Assembly (NCBI GenBank): GCA_030834695.1
Contig: JAUQXK010000104.1
Location: 1-58,955 of the forward strand
Source of the DNA: Desulfobacterales bacterium
GTDB taxonomy: Bacteria; Desulfobacterota; Desulfobacteria; Desulfobacterales; SpSt-501
Direction: 5' to 3'
DNA: 58,955 nt
Part shown: positions 40,561 through 49,402 of the stretch, piece by piece
Layout of the letters: each line of letters begins with the position of its first letter
Position numbering within the stretch: the stretch's first letter is position 1
Program-made: the position numbers and the translations under genes
The notes under the pieces: model-generated
The model's database searches: none
What the model saw: the letters and a program-made list of their open reading frames with translations, nothing else
What the model was told of the DNA's origin: nothing

Positions 40561-41718
40561 TCATCTCACGTCGCCCGCTTTGCATGCGCCCTGCGGGATG
40601 ACCAGATGGCTGCACGGCGGGCGAGGCGCAGCCGGGAGCCTCTCGGCCAGGCTCCACGGGCGGTCGAGAAAGGCAAGCACCCGCGCCGCTGCATCGCGGG
40701 CGTCCGCCATGCTGTCGGCGATGCTCATGGGGCCTCGCACCGCTCCGGCCGCGAAAATCCCGTTTGCGGGGTCTCGAGATGCATAGCCGGTATCGGCCAG
40801 GATCAGCCCCAGACGGGCGGCCAGTTCATCCAAACCGGCGGGCGGCACCATTCCCGTGGACAGCACCACGAGATCAAAGACCGCTTCCGTGGCGGGATGC
40901 AGGGCGCCTTCGGTATAGATCAGCCGGACCCCGCCGCCGTCCACCGCAAAGGCCTCGCTCGGGATGGCGCGGATCAAGCGCAGATCCTGCTGGCTTTGAC
41001 GGTAGAAGGTCTCGAAGTCCCGCCCGAAACTCTGAATGTCGATGTAGAAAACGGTGATCTCGGTTTGCGGCCGGAGGGATTTGATCCGCCGGGCGGCGCG
41101 CAGAGCGGCTCCGCAGCAGAATTGCGAGCACCACAGGTGGCCCAGCTTGGCATCGCGGCTGCCGACGCATTGGATAAACGCGATGCGCTGCGGAGCAGAG
41201 CCGTCCGACGGCCGTTTGAGCCCGCCCGGCTGGCGCAGCTCCTGCTCCATTTCCAGAAGGGTGATGACGTTCGGGAAAACCCCGTGGCCGTAGGCCTTGT
41301 CTTTGGGATCGAAGGCGTCGAATCCGGCGGCGAGCACGACGGCATCGGCCGAGGCGGCGGCGGGCGGAGCGGCATCGCGCCCGGCTCCCGGGGCTCGGCC
41401 GCCGCCGGGCATGGCCTCTCCCGACCGCTCGATCGTAAACTCAAAGCGCTGCGATGTTCGGCGGAATTCGCCCACCCGGCTTTCGGCATGAATCCGGATT
41501 CGGGGATCGGACGTTGCCGCGGCGATCGCTTCGGTAACGAGGCAGGCGCCGCATTTGACGCAGCGGTCGGTCGCTTTGCAGGCGAATCGGGCGGCGTGGC
41601 CGCCGAGCGCCGTGCGGCGTTCCACGAGATCGACCTGGACTCCGAAGAGCGCCAGTGCACTGGCGGCGGTCAGTCCGCCGATCCCTGCCCCGATCACGAG
41701 AACGCGATGATCCGGCAT
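40561..41718 (-). CDS. HdrA-like FAD protein
   Basis: About 385 residues. The FAD motif is at the very start: VLVIGAGIGGLTAASALALF. It is followed by LVERRTALGGHAARFACKAT and the cluster motif DRCVKCGACLV, as in HdrA where a Cys-rich insert binds 4Fe-4S. Further blocks are IAFIQCVGSRDAKLGHLWCS, with FCCGAALRAARRIKSLRPQTE, VFYIDIQSFGRDFETFY, and the C-terminal GIFAAGAVRGPMSIADSMADAR. The ATG at 41718 (MPDHR) is preferred since HdrA starts here; in-frame ATGs at 41730 and 41736 and a TTG farther up are alternatives. It is probably the bifurcating flavin subunit. The isochorismatase-like gene ends 43 bases upstream. Confidence 0.9.
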   Translation of the reverse strand: MPDHRVLVIGAGIGGLTAASALALFGVQVDLVERRTALGGHAARFACKATDRCVKCGACLVTEAIAAATSDPRIRIHAESRVGEFRRTSQRFEFTIERSGEAMPGGGRAPGAGRDAAPPAAASADAVVLAAGFDAFDPKDKAYGHGVFPNVITLLEMEQELRQPGGLKRPSDGSAPQRIAFIQCVGSRDAKLGHLWCSQFCCGAALRAARRIKSLRPQTEITVFYIDIQSFGRDFETFYRQSQQDLRLIRAIPSEAFAVDGGGVRLIYTEGALHPATEAVFDLVVLSTGMVPPAGLDELAARLGLILADTGYASRDPANGIFAAGAVRGPMSIADSMADARDAAARVLAFLDRPWSLAERLPAAPRPPCSHLVIPQGACKAGDVR

Positions 41719-41761
41719 TGGGTTCCCCATCGCCATCAAGCCCGGGGCTTGATCCCGTACG

Positions 41762-42301
41762 TCATTTGACAATTTTCAGGATTTCCTTGAAAAGCGGTCC
41801 TTCGGCGACTTTCAAAAGCTCAAACAAGGCCGTTTCAACACTGGTGACGGTGGCGCCGGCCGCACGCATCTTGTCGAGGCCGATCTGCTTGTTTTCCGGG
41901 GTGCGCGACGAACACGCGTCGGCGACAATTTCTACGTGGTAGCCTCCGGCCAGAAGCTCCCGCGCCGTCTGGTAGACACAGACATGCGTTTCGATACCGG
42001 CCACCAGGACGTTGCGGGCAGCGCCGGCCCGCAGGGCACCAAGGAAGTCCTCGGAGGCGCAGCAACCGAAGCTGAGCTTGCTGATGGGTCGAACGCCCGA
42101 CAGATGGGCGGTAATTTCAGGAACGGTGGCTCCCAAACCTTTCGGGTTTTGTTCGGTGGTCAGGATCGGAACGTTCAAGACGCGTGCGCCCTGGACCAGC
42201 TGTTGAGCCCGGATCAAGAGCTCCTCGCGGGCGTGCATCGCCCGCACCAGCTTTTCCTGGATGTCGACGACGACCAGCAACGTGTCCGCGCAAGTGAGCA
42301 T
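41762..42301 (-). CDS. isochorismatase-like cysteine hydrolase
   Basis: 179 residues. ATG at 42301 follows AGGAGG seven bases upstream. Isochorismatase-fold blocks: TLLVVVDIQEKLVRAM with the catalytic Asp, LTTEQNPKGLG, ISKLSFGCCAS with the Lys, and GIETHVCVYQTARELLAGGY with the nucleophilic Cys followed by ADACSSR. All three catalytic residues are present. The type is close to YcaC/nicotinamidase-like proteins of unknown substrate. It lies in the Hdr operon, which is unusual; it may remove an amide or carbamoyl by-product. Confidence 0.9.
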   Translation of the reverse strand: MLTCADTLLVVVDIQEKLVRAMHAREELLIRAQQLVQGARVLNVPILTTEQNPKGLGATVPEITAHLSGVRPISKLSFGCCASEDFLGALRAGAARNVLVAGIETHVCVYQTARELLAGGYHVEIVADACSSRTPENKQIGLDKMRAAGATVTSVETALFELLKVAEGPLFKEILKIVK

Positions 42302-42370
42302 GGCATTCCTCCTGTCCATAAGCGGCCGGGTTATAACGCTGAACGCTGTTCGGCGGGCAACGGAACGAGC

Positions 42371-42607
42371 CTATCGGGTCGAACCGAAAACGCAGACGCT
42401 GCGCCATTTCGAAACCTGCAGCCAGCCGTCGCGACGCTCTGCGGTCTGGCGGCGGTCTTCGGTCCGGCGCCGCTCCCGGCCGCCTTGGAGAAAGTAGACG
42501 CGACCGGCATCGCGGCGCTTGTCTGCGCCCGAGCGCCGCTCGACCCCCGAACGCACGATCCAGGTGTTGTTCGAGGATGGAGGCGTTGCCGCCGCCACTT
42601 CAGGCAT
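42371..42607 (-). CDS. small basic protein with ERR/DRR repeats
   Basis: 78 residues from ATG 42607 (AAAGG five bases upstream). The middle has spaced arginine-pair repeats: VERRSGADKRRD, GGRERRRTEDRRQTAERRDG, ending in WLQVSKWRSVCVFG. Such ERRxxxDRR strings are common in Desulfobacterota, often at the ends of PilZ or signalling proteins, and could bind nucleic acid or cyclic dinucleotide. It is directly downstream of the best sigma70 promoter of the window and is followed after 69 bases by the isochorismatase gene. Function unknown. Confidence 0.65.
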   Translation of the reverse strand: MPEVAAATPPSSNNTWIVRSGVERRSGADKRRDAGRVYFLQGGRERRRTEDRRQTAERRDGWLQVSKWRSVCVFGSTR

Positions 42608-42743
42608 AGAACCTTTCACTGCGCCACCATTCAAGCCGGCATCCCGGGTCGCCCCAGTTCAATCCCTTCGCCGAATTGATCCCAACAAGAAAGAAGTTCC
42701 ATCATTGCGGCGAAGCGCTCGGAAAAGCTCGAAGGTCCTTGAT

Positions 42744-42772
42744 TTTATACGAGTTCGGCCCGGCTCTGTCAA
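42744..42772 (-). promoter_or_regulatory. strong predicted sigma70 promoter for the Hdr operon
   Basis: On the minus strand TTGACA (42772-42767), a 17-base spacer and TATAAA (42749-42744): the closest match to consensus in the window. Transcription would begin near 42737 and run through the small basic protein, the isochorismatase and the three Hdr genes. Confidence 0.7.
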
Positions 42773-42835
42773 CCCCAAAACCGTTCCGGAATAAAGGCCT
42801 TGCCAGGGAGCGGATGGCTTTGATAAGGAAAAAAC

Positions 42836-43606
42836 ATGCCGTTGCCCGACCGTACTGAATGCCCGCATCCTCCGGAGCCGATGATCTGTCTGCGGGATGT
42901 GCACAAGTGGTACGGGGACCTGTATGTCTTGAAAGGCATCGATCTGCGGGTCGAAAAGCAGGAGCGGATCGTTATCTGCGGGCCTTCCGGTTCGGGGAAA
43001 TCCACGCTCATCCGGTGTATCAACCGACTGGAAGACTATCAGCGCGGAAGCATCACCATCGACTGCATCGAGCTGACCGGGCACCCCCGCACTCTCGCAA
43101 AGATCCGTGCCGAGGTCGGAATGGTTTTTCAGAGCTTCAACCTTTTCCCGCACCTCAGCATTCTTGAGAATCTGACGTTGGGCCCGATCTGGGTGCGCCG
43201 GATGGCCCGGCGCCAGGCTGACGACCTGGCCATGGCCTACCTCGAGAAGGTGCGCATCGCCGATCAGGCGCGGAAGTATCCCGGGCAACTGTCCGGCGGC
43301 CAGCAGCAGCGGGCGGCCATTGCGCGCAGTCTGTGCATGGAACCCAAGATCATGCTGTTCGACGAGCCGACCTCCGCGATCGACCCGGAAATGAGCCAGG
43401 AGGTGCTGGATGTCATGATCGAACTCGCCGCGGACGGCATGACCATGATCGTGGTGACCCACGAAATGGCCTTTGCCCGGCGGGTCGCCCACCGCCTGAT
43501 GTTCATGGACGAGGGCCGCATCATCGAAGGGAACGCGCCGGAAGAGATTTTTCGGCATCCGCAACACGAACGCACCCGCCGCTTTCTGCGGCAGATCATC
43601 CATTAG
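42836..43606 (+). CDS. polar amino acid-type ABC transporter ATP-binding protein
   Basis: 256 residues. Walker A GPSGSGKST near residue 49, Q-loop VFQSFNLFPHLSILEN, signature LSGGQQQRAAIARSL, Walker B IMLFDEPTSAIDPEM and the H-loop VVTHEM are all present. The sequence is of the GlnQ/HisP class. AAGGA lies seven bases before the ATG. No permease or binding protein is next to it, so it is an orphan or works with distant partners. The cinA gene follows after 18 bases. Confidence 0.93.
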   Translation: MPLPDRTECPHPPEPMICLRDVHKWYGDLYVLKGIDLRVEKQERIVICGPSGSGKSTLIRCINRLEDYQRGSITIDCIELTGHPRTLAKIRAEVGMVFQSFNLFPHLSILENLTLGPIWVRRMARRQADDLAMAYLEKVRIADQARKYPGQLSGGQQQRAAIARSLCMEPKIMLFDEPTSAIDPEMSQEVLDVMIELAADGMTMIVVTHEMAFARRVAHRLMFMDEGRIIEGNAPEEIFRHPQHERTRRFLRQIIH

Positions 43607-43624
43607 AAAGGCACCGAAGCCGGG

Positions 43625-44908
43625 ATGAAACCTCAACCGAACCATGCGGCCGTCGCCGAGATTCTGGCCACCGGAGAAGAGATCCGCACCGGCGCCCTGG
43701 TGGATTCCAACTCGGCCTACATCGCTGAACAACTGGAACTGGCCGGCCTGAAAGTGGTGCGGCTGAACGGGGTCGGCGACGAACTGGACCGGCTGACCGC
43801 CGTCCTGAAGGAGATCGGCAACCGCGCCGACGTGTGCGTCGTGACCGGAGGTCTGGGGCCCACCGTCGACGATCTCTCCGCCCAGGCGGCGGCCGATGCG
43901 GCCGGGGTCGGCCTTCACCCGGACCCGGCCGCTCTGGCGTCGATCGAGGATTTTTTCCGCCGGCGCAACCGTCCGATGAACCCATCCATCCACAAGCAGG
44001 CAATGCTGCCCGCCGGCGCGGAGGTGCTCTTCAACCCGGTCGGCACGGCACCCGGCTTTCAGCTGATGATCGGACGTTGCGGGTTCTTCTTTCTGCCGGG
44101 GGTGCCCTTCGAGATGAAACGCATGCTGGCCGACCAGGTGCTGCCGAGAATCGAGGGGATGCTGGGCGGCCGCCGGGACGTCCGCCGGATCAAGACCCTG
44201 TCCTGTTTCGGGCTGACCGAATCCCTGACCGGCGAACGGCTCGAGGGGCTGGGGAAGCAATTTCCCGACGTTCAACTCGGGTTGCGGGCCCGGTTCCCCG
44301 AGATTCAGGTCAAGCTTTACGCCAGCGGTGCGGACGAGACGCGGGTGTCCGCGGCGCTCGATCAAGCGGCGGTTTGGGCGCGCGAACGATTGGGGGATCT
44401 CGTATTCAGCGACAGCGGGGAGCCGATGGAAGCTGTCGTCGGGCGCCTGTTGCGGGGGCGGAACGCCAGCCTGGCCGTGGCGGAGAGCTGCACCGGTGGA
44501 TTGATTTCGCACTGGCTGACCGAGGTCCCGGGAAGCTCGGACTATTTTCGGCTCGCGGCGGTGACTTACGCGAACGAGGCCAAGACGCGCGTGCTGGGGG
44601 TTGCCGAAGAGACGCTGGCACGGTGCGGCGCGGTGCACGCGGATACCGTGCGGGACATGGCGGACGGGGTGCGCCGGCTGGCCGGGGCGACCTACGGCAT
44701 CGCCACCAGCGGGATCGCCGGGCCCACGGGCGGTTCCGCTGAAAAGCCCGTCGGCACGGTCTGCATCGGCCTGGCCGGCCCGGGTCCAGTCCTTGGCTAC
44801 CAGTTCCATTTCAACTACGGCCGGCGCTCCATGAACAAACAGATGTTCGCCATGAAAGCGCTGGATGTGCTCAGGCGGGAACTGCTCGGCCTGGCGCACA
44901 CTCCTTGA
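43625..44908 (+). CDS. cinA: CinA (competence/damage-inducible protein; NMN deamidase)
   Basis: 427 residues, full length, with both domains. The N-terminal molybdopterin-binding-like (COG1058) domain shows ILATGEEIRTGALVDSNSAYIAEQL, VVTGGLGPTVDDLS, NPVGTAPGFQL and FLPGVPFEMKRML. The C-terminal deamidase domain shows LAVAESCTGGLISHWLTEVPGSSDYF (cited as AESCTGGLISHWLTEVPG), TYANEAKTRVLGV, GIATSGIAGPTGGS and KPVGTVCIGLA. It recycles nicotinamide mononucleotide. The downstream hydrolase gene starts in its stop codon. Confidence 0.95.
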   Translation: MKPQPNHAAVAEILATGEEIRTGALVDSNSAYIAEQLELAGLKVVRLNGVGDELDRLTAVLKEIGNRADVCVVTGGLGPTVDDLSAQAAADAAGVGLHPDPAALASIEDFFRRRNRPMNPSIHKQAMLPAGAEVLFNPVGTAPGFQLMIGRCGFFFLPGVPFEMKRMLADQVLPRIEGMLGGRRDVRRIKTLSCFGLTESLTGERLEGLGKQFPDVQLGLRARFPEIQVKLYASGADETRVSAALDQAAVWARERLGDLVFSDSGEPMEAVVGRLLRGRNASLAVAESCTGGLISHWLTEVPGSSDYFRLAAVTYANEAKTRVLGVAEETLARCGAVHADTVRDMADGVRRLAGATYGIATSGIAGPTGGSAEKPVGTVCIGLAGPGPVLGYQFHFNYGRRSMNKQMFAMKALDVLRRELLGLAHTP

Positions 44909-45807
44909 GCCGTTATTTTTTCGGCGATTCGCCCGTGCAGACACTCCTATACGCCATCGGTGGTTTGATCGTCACCTACCTGATCCTGTCACTGGTTTTC
45001 ACCTACCTGGTCCAGGAATATCCGCGCAAGCCGTTTCGGGACCCGCCGGATTGGGGGCGGGTCACGGACACGTCGATTGCGGCGGCCGAGGGCGGCCGGT
45101 TGGAAGTGTGGCGTGTGGCGCCCGAGGGGCTGTCGCGCGGGATCGTGGTGCTGGCCCACGGCTGGGGACGCAACCGGGACCGCATGGTGCAGCGCGCGCG
45201 CCATTTCGGCCGCTGGGGATTCACCTGCGTGATCCACAGCGCCCGCGATCACGGAGGGTCCAGCCCCCGGCGATTCATGAACGCCGCACGAATGGCCGAG
45301 GACATCGAGGCGGTTCTGAACTGGGTCGGCGAGCCGGTCCTGCTCTACGGCCATTCGGCCGGCGCCGGCGCGGCTATTCTCGCAGCACACCGCCGTCCCG
45401 AGCAAGTGCGCCTGTTGTTTCTGGAAGCCTGCTATGCGGACACCCATGAGGCGCTCCTAAGTCTCTACCGCTGGTTCAACCGCTTCTTCGGATTGGCGTT
45501 CGGGCCTATGATCGTCTTCTGGATGGACCTGTTTTACCGCAACCGGCTCAAAGACGTGAGCCCCGCCCGCCTGGCCCCGTCCCTGGGTATGCCGGTGATG
45601 ATCATCCATGGGGCCGACGACCGGCGGTTCCCGCTGGCCTTCGCCCTCAAACTCAAGGCCTGCTTGCCGCCCGACCGGGTCGATCTGTTCATCGCCGCCG
45701 GCGCGCGACACAGCGAATCCAGTTTCGACCCGGACTATCCCGGTGCCGTGCGGAAATTCATCGCGCGGCATCTGGGCGGGATGGATGACAGCCGGGGGGC
45801 CGCATGA
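44905..45807 (+). CDS. membrane-anchored alpha/beta hydrolase
   Basis: About 300 residues. A single N-terminal membrane helix (LLYAIGGLIVTYLILSLVFTYL) is followed by the hydrolase fold: GIVVLAHGWGRNRDRM with the oxyanion loop, the nucleophile elbow LLYGHSAGAGAAIL (G-x-S-x-G), MIIHGADDRRFP with the acid and ARHSESS with the His. TTG at 44905 overlaps the cinA stop; a GTG at 44935 is an alternative. The stop overlaps the start of the amidohydrolase gene by four bases, suggesting related jobs. Probably an esterase or lysophospholipase-like enzyme facing the cytoplasm or periplasm. Confidence 0.87.
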   Translation: MSRYFFGDSPVQTLLYAIGGLIVTYLILSLVFTYLVQEYPRKPFRDPPDWGRVTDTSIAAAEGGRLEVWRVAPEGLSRGIVVLAHGWGRNRDRMVQRARHFGRWGFTCVIHSARDHGGSSPRRFMNAARMAEDIEAVLNWVGEPVLLYGHSAGAGAAILAAHRRPEQVRLLFLEACYADTHEALLSLYRWFNRFFGLAFGPMIVFWMDLFYRNRLKDVSPARLAPSLGMPVMIIHGADDRRFPLAFALKLKACLPPDRVDLFIAAGARHSESSFDPDYPGAVRKFIARHLGGMDDSRGAA

Positions 45808-47150
45808 ACCCCATGGGTTGGATCGTCGCCTGGCTGAAACGATGGAAGGGCCTGCCGGCAGGCCGGGTGGAGGACCGCCGTTGCGCCCAGGCCGCCGGCG
45901 GACCATGGCACCCGCCGGCTCAGCCGAATGCGGTCGGAAAATTTTCCGGCCGATCCGCCACGTTCCGTGTCGGCTGGCTCATCGACGGAAGCGGCGGGCC
46001 GATCCGCCAGGGGGTGCGGCTCGATATCATGGACGGCATCCTTCATCGCATCACGGAGGGGTCCGCGACGTCCCGCTCTTCGTTCGAAGCGCCGAACGAT
46101 CCCGCCGGTGATCTGAGTGAATGCACGGTGCTTCCCGGCCTGGTCGACAGCCACGTGCACCTGGCCATGACCGGTTCCATGGATGACGGGCAGCGTCTCC
46201 GGCTGCGCCAGGCGCCGGTTGAAGTCGTTTTCCGGACGATCCAGGAGAACCTGAGGGAGCACCTGCGCTGCGGGGTGGTGGCCGTTCGGGACGGGGGCGG
46301 GGCCCGGGGCAATGCGCTGCGGTTTGCCAAGGGACCCGGGCGCCGCACCGATCCGGCCATAAGGATCTTTGCAGCCGGCAGGGCCTGGCATCGGCACGGC
46401 CGCTACGGCCGGTTCATCGGACGGTCGCCGGTTGACGGCTTGCGCCTGGCGGAGTCCATTGTCCAGGACGACAGCCCGTGCGATCTGGTGAAAATCGTCA
46501 ATTCGGGGGTGAACAGCCTGACCGAGTTCGGCCGGCGAACCGCGCCGCAGTTCAGCCTGGAGGAAATGACCGCCGCCGTGCAGGCCTGCGGGCGGAAAGG
46601 CTTGCCCGTGATGGTCCACGCCAACGGCGAAGAACCCGTGGGGATTGCGATCGGCGCGGGATGCCGCTCGGTCGAGCATGGGTTCTTCATGGGGCCGGAA
46701 AACCTCCGGCGCCTGGCGGAGTCCGGGGTGGTCTGGGTGCCGACGGTCGTTCCCATGCACGCCTATGGCCGGAAGCAGGACCCGTCCGACCGGCGGGCGC
46801 AGGTGGCCCGGCGGTCGGTCGACCATCAGATGGAGCAGCTGCAGCGGGCGCGCCTCTTGAATGTGACGGTGGCCCTGGGCACCGATTCCGGCAGTCCGGG
46901 CGTGGATCACGGCGCCGCGGTGGTCGACGAAATGAAGCTCTTGGTGGCGGCGGGGTTTTCGCTCGCCGAGGCCGTTCGCTGTGCGTCCTTCAACGGAGCG
47001 GGCCTTGTCGGAGGCGGCTTCGGGCTCCTGGCGGAGGGACGGCCGGCGACCTTCGCCGCGGTTCCGGGAGACCCCTCCGGATTGCCCGATTCATTAAGGC
47101 ATGTTCGCGCGGTCTACGTGGACGGCGAGCGGGTGGTTGCGGCCGGGTGA
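45804..47150 (+). CDS. amidohydrolase (imidazolonepropionase/prolidase-like)
   Basis: 448 residues; ATGA overlap with the preceding hydrolase. Metal-binding motifs are complete: LPGLVDSHVHLAM (HxH) near residue 113, DLVKIVNSGVN with the lysine, VMVHANGEE, GCRSVEHGFFMGPENL and ALGTDSGSPGVDHG with the catalytic Asp. A charged 40-residue N-terminal stretch precedes the usual beta-sandwich (FRVGWLIDGSGGPIRQGVRL). No signal peptide. Relatives hydrolyse dipeptides or cyclic amides; the substrate here is unknown. Confidence 0.88.
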   Translation: MNPMGWIVAWLKRWKGLPAGRVEDRRCAQAAGGPWHPPAQPNAVGKFSGRSATFRVGWLIDGSGGPIRQGVRLDIMDGILHRITEGSATSRSSFEAPNDPAGDLSECTVLPGLVDSHVHLAMTGSMDDGQRLRLRQAPVEVVFRTIQENLREHLRCGVVAVRDGGGARGNALRFAKGPGRRTDPAIRIFAAGRAWHRHGRYGRFIGRSPVDGLRLAESIVQDDSPCDLVKIVNSGVNSLTEFGRRTAPQFSLEEMTAAVQACGRKGLPVMVHANGEEPVGIAIGAGCRSVEHGFFMGPENLRRLAESGVVWVPTVVPMHAYGRKQDPSDRRAQVARRSVDHQMEQLQRARLLNVTVALGTDSGSPGVDHGAAVVDEMKLLVAAGFSLAEAVRCASFNGAGLVGGGFGLLAEGRPATFAAVPGDPSGLPDSLRHVRAVYVDGERVVAAG

Positions 47151-47178
47151 GCGGCCCGCCGCAGAGCCGCGCAGCCGG

Positions 47179-47919
47179 CTATCCGGCCGCCGGCATGACC
47201 AGCGTCTGATGGAACCAGAGCGCCGCTTCGCGGATGAACTCCTGCTGATGGCGGGGATCGCTCATGGGGTGATCTCCGCTTTTTTGGATGATCAGGCGCT
47301 TGGGGCTGGCGGCGCCCTGGATGATTTCATGGGCGTGGGCGACGGGGACCACCTCGTCCACATCGCCGTGGAAGACGAGAAGGTTGCCGATCTTCGGCAG
47401 GTCGTCGATCAGGTCAAATTCGTTTTTCAGCAGCGACACGGCCCGGCCGTGAGGTCCGGCGGCGTCGAAGGCCGCTTTCAGGGGCCGGCTGCGGACCGGA
47501 GCGGCGCAAGTGACGATCGCGGCGGCACCCGCCGGGCCGGCCGCCCGGATGCATACGGCGCCTCCCATGCTGCTGCCGAACAGCCCCAGCCGTTTTTGGA
47601 TGTCCGGCCGCCGATAGAGATGCCGGACCGCGTGCAGGAGGTCGCTTACGCGGTGGTCCAGGGAGGTGTCCGTTTCCAGGCGGCCATCGCTTTCCCCGCA
47701 GCCGCGGTGATCGAATCGGAAATAGGCCATGCCCTGCCGCTGACACGCTTCGGCCAAAGCGATCTGCTTGGGCGAGCGGCGGTCGCTCAACAGGCCGTGG
47801 CATCCGACCACCAGCGGCGCCGGCCGGCTGGCGGGCAGGTGCAGGCTCCCGCGCAGCCGAAACCCGTCCGCGCTGAACAGCAGCTCTTCAACCGCCTGTT
47901 CTTGAAATGTGGTCTTCAT
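47179..47919 (-). CDS. alpha/beta hydrolase (dienelactone hydrolase/BAAT-like)
   Basis: 246 residues from ATG 47919 (MKTTFQEQAVEELLF); a longer frame upstream has no support. Fold markers: LRGSLHLPASRPAPLVVGCHG, FRFDHRGCGESDG, the elbow LGLFGSSMGGAVCI, FHGDVDEVVPVAHA with the acid and SGDHPMSDPRHQ with the His. Probably a cytosolic serine esterase or peptidase. It is convergent with the amidohydrolase and divergent from the rRNA methyltransferase gene. Confidence 0.9.
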   Translation of the reverse strand: MKTTFQEQAVEELLFSADGFRLRGSLHLPASRPAPLVVGCHGLLSDRRSPKQIALAEACQRQGMAYFRFDHRGCGESDGRLETDTSLDHRVSDLLHAVRHLYRRPDIQKRLGLFGSSMGGAVCIRAAGPAGAAAIVTCAAPVRSRPLKAAFDAAGPHGRAVSLLKNEFDLIDDLPKIGNLLVFHGDVDEVVPVAHAHEIIQGAASPKRLIIQKSGDHPMSDPRHQQEFIREAALWFHQTLVMPAAG

Positions 47920-47998
47920 ACCGGCCCCATGGCAGTGCTCCGGCGCTTTGACTATTTCGCTTGCAGTTCCGGGCGCCATTTCTTAGTCTATCCTCAAT

Positions 47999-49402
47999 AT
48001 GAGCAGAAGGAAATACCCGCAAATTGCAGCCGAGATCACCGGCATGGCGTTCGGAGGCCGGGGTATCGCCCGGCTCGACGGGCTGGCCGTCTTCGTGCAG
48101 AATGCCGTGCCGGGGGACCGCGCCCTCATCCAGATCACGCGCAAGAAGAAAAATTTCGCCGAAGCCTATCTGGCGGAGCTGATTGCGCCCTCGTCCGACC
48201 GGGTGGAGGCTCCCTGCCGCTACAGCGGCTTTTGCGGCGGGTGCAGCTGGCAGTTCCTGCGCTACGAAAAACAGCTGGAGTACAAGCGCCGGCATGTGGC
48301 CGAGTCCCTCGAGCACATCGGTGGAATAAAGGACACACCCGTTCACGCGACCGTTCCGTCGCCGGCCGTTTTCGAATATCGCAACAAGATGGAGTTCACC
48401 TGCGCCGACCGGCGCTGGCTGATGCCCGCCGAACTGCTGGACCCTGAAGCCGGAAAAGACTTCGCGCTGGGACTGCACGTGCCCGGGACCTTCCACAAAG
48501 TAATCGACACGCAGGCCTGTCTGCTCCAGCCCGGCCTCGGCAACCGGATTCTCTCCGAGATCCGCGCTTCCATCCAGTCCTCGGGGCGGCCGGCCTACGG
48601 GCTGCGCAGCCACGAGGGGTTCTGGCGGTTCGTGGTGCTGCGCAGTTCGACGGCCAACGGACGCTGGCTGGTCAACCTCGTCACCGCTTTTGAAGATGGC
48701 GCGATGGTGAGACCGCTGGCCGAGCGCCTGTGCGGAGCGTTTCCAGAGGTCGCGGCGGTCGTGAACAATATGACCGCCCGCAAGGCCGCCGTCGCCGTGG
48801 GCGAATTCGAGCGGGTCATCGCCGGGGAGCCCTGCCTGCGCGACCGCATCGGTCGATTCGATTTCGAAATATCGGCGAACTCGTTCTTTCAGACCAACAC
48901 CCGCAGCGCCGAGCGCCTCTATGAAATCGTGGCGGCCTATGCCGGGCTCGATGGCGGTGAGACCGTGCTGGATCTTTACAGCGGCACCGGCACGATCCCC
49001 ATCATGCTCTCCGGCGGCTGCCGCGAGGTCATCGGAATCGAGGTGGTCGCGAGCGCCGTGGCCGATGCCCGCAGCAACTGCCGGTTGAACGGAATCGCCA
49101 ACTGCCGATTCGTCCTCGGCGACATCCAGGACTGTCTGCCCGCGCTGGACGTGCGTCCGGAGGTGGTCGTCATCGATCCGCCCCGGGTCGGCATGGCCAA
49201 GGAGGTGGTGCAGGAGGTTCTGCGACTGGCGCCGGAACGCATGGTCTATGTTTCATGCAATCCGGCGACGCTGGCGCGCGACCTGGCCCTGTTCCAGCCG
49301 GCCTATCAGGTGCACGAAGTCCAACCGATCGACATGTTTCCGCATACCTTTCACGTGGAATCAGTTGCCCGCTTGAGCAAACGAAACGAAAGGAGGCCGT
49401 GA
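47999..49402 (+). CDS. rlmD: 23S rRNA (uracil-C5)-methyltransferase, RlmD/RumA family
   Basis: 467 residues. N-terminal TRAM domain (IAAEITGMAFGGRGIARLDG), the 4Fe-4S cysteines in APCRYSGFCGGCSWQFL and an additional earlier/later Cys, SAM motif VLDLYSGTGTIPIML, VIDPPRVGM and the catalytic cysteine in VYVSCNPATLARDL. Whether it acts on U1939 (RlmD) or U747 (RlmC) cannot be told. Its stop overlaps the start of the deacetylase-fold gene by one base (TGATG). Confidence 0.93.
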   Translation: MSRRKYPQIAAEITGMAFGGRGIARLDGLAVFVQNAVPGDRALIQITRKKKNFAEAYLAELIAPSSDRVEAPCRYSGFCGGCSWQFLRYEKQLEYKRRHVAESLEHIGGIKDTPVHATVPSPAVFEYRNKMEFTCADRRWLMPAELLDPEAGKDFALGLHVPGTFHKVIDTQACLLQPGLGNRILSEIRASIQSSGRPAYGLRSHEGFWRFVVLRSSTANGRWLVNLVTAFEDGAMVRPLAERLCGAFPEVAAVVNNMTARKAAVAVGEFERVIAGEPCLRDRIGRFDFEISANSFFQTNTRSAERLYEIVAAYAGLDGGETVLDLYSGTGTIPIMLSGGCREVIGIEVVASAVADARSNCRLNGIANCRFVLGDIQDCLPALDVRPEVVVIDPPRVGMAKEVVQEVLRLAPERMVYVSCNPATLARDLALFQPAYQVHEVQPIDMFPHTFHVESVARLSKRNERRP

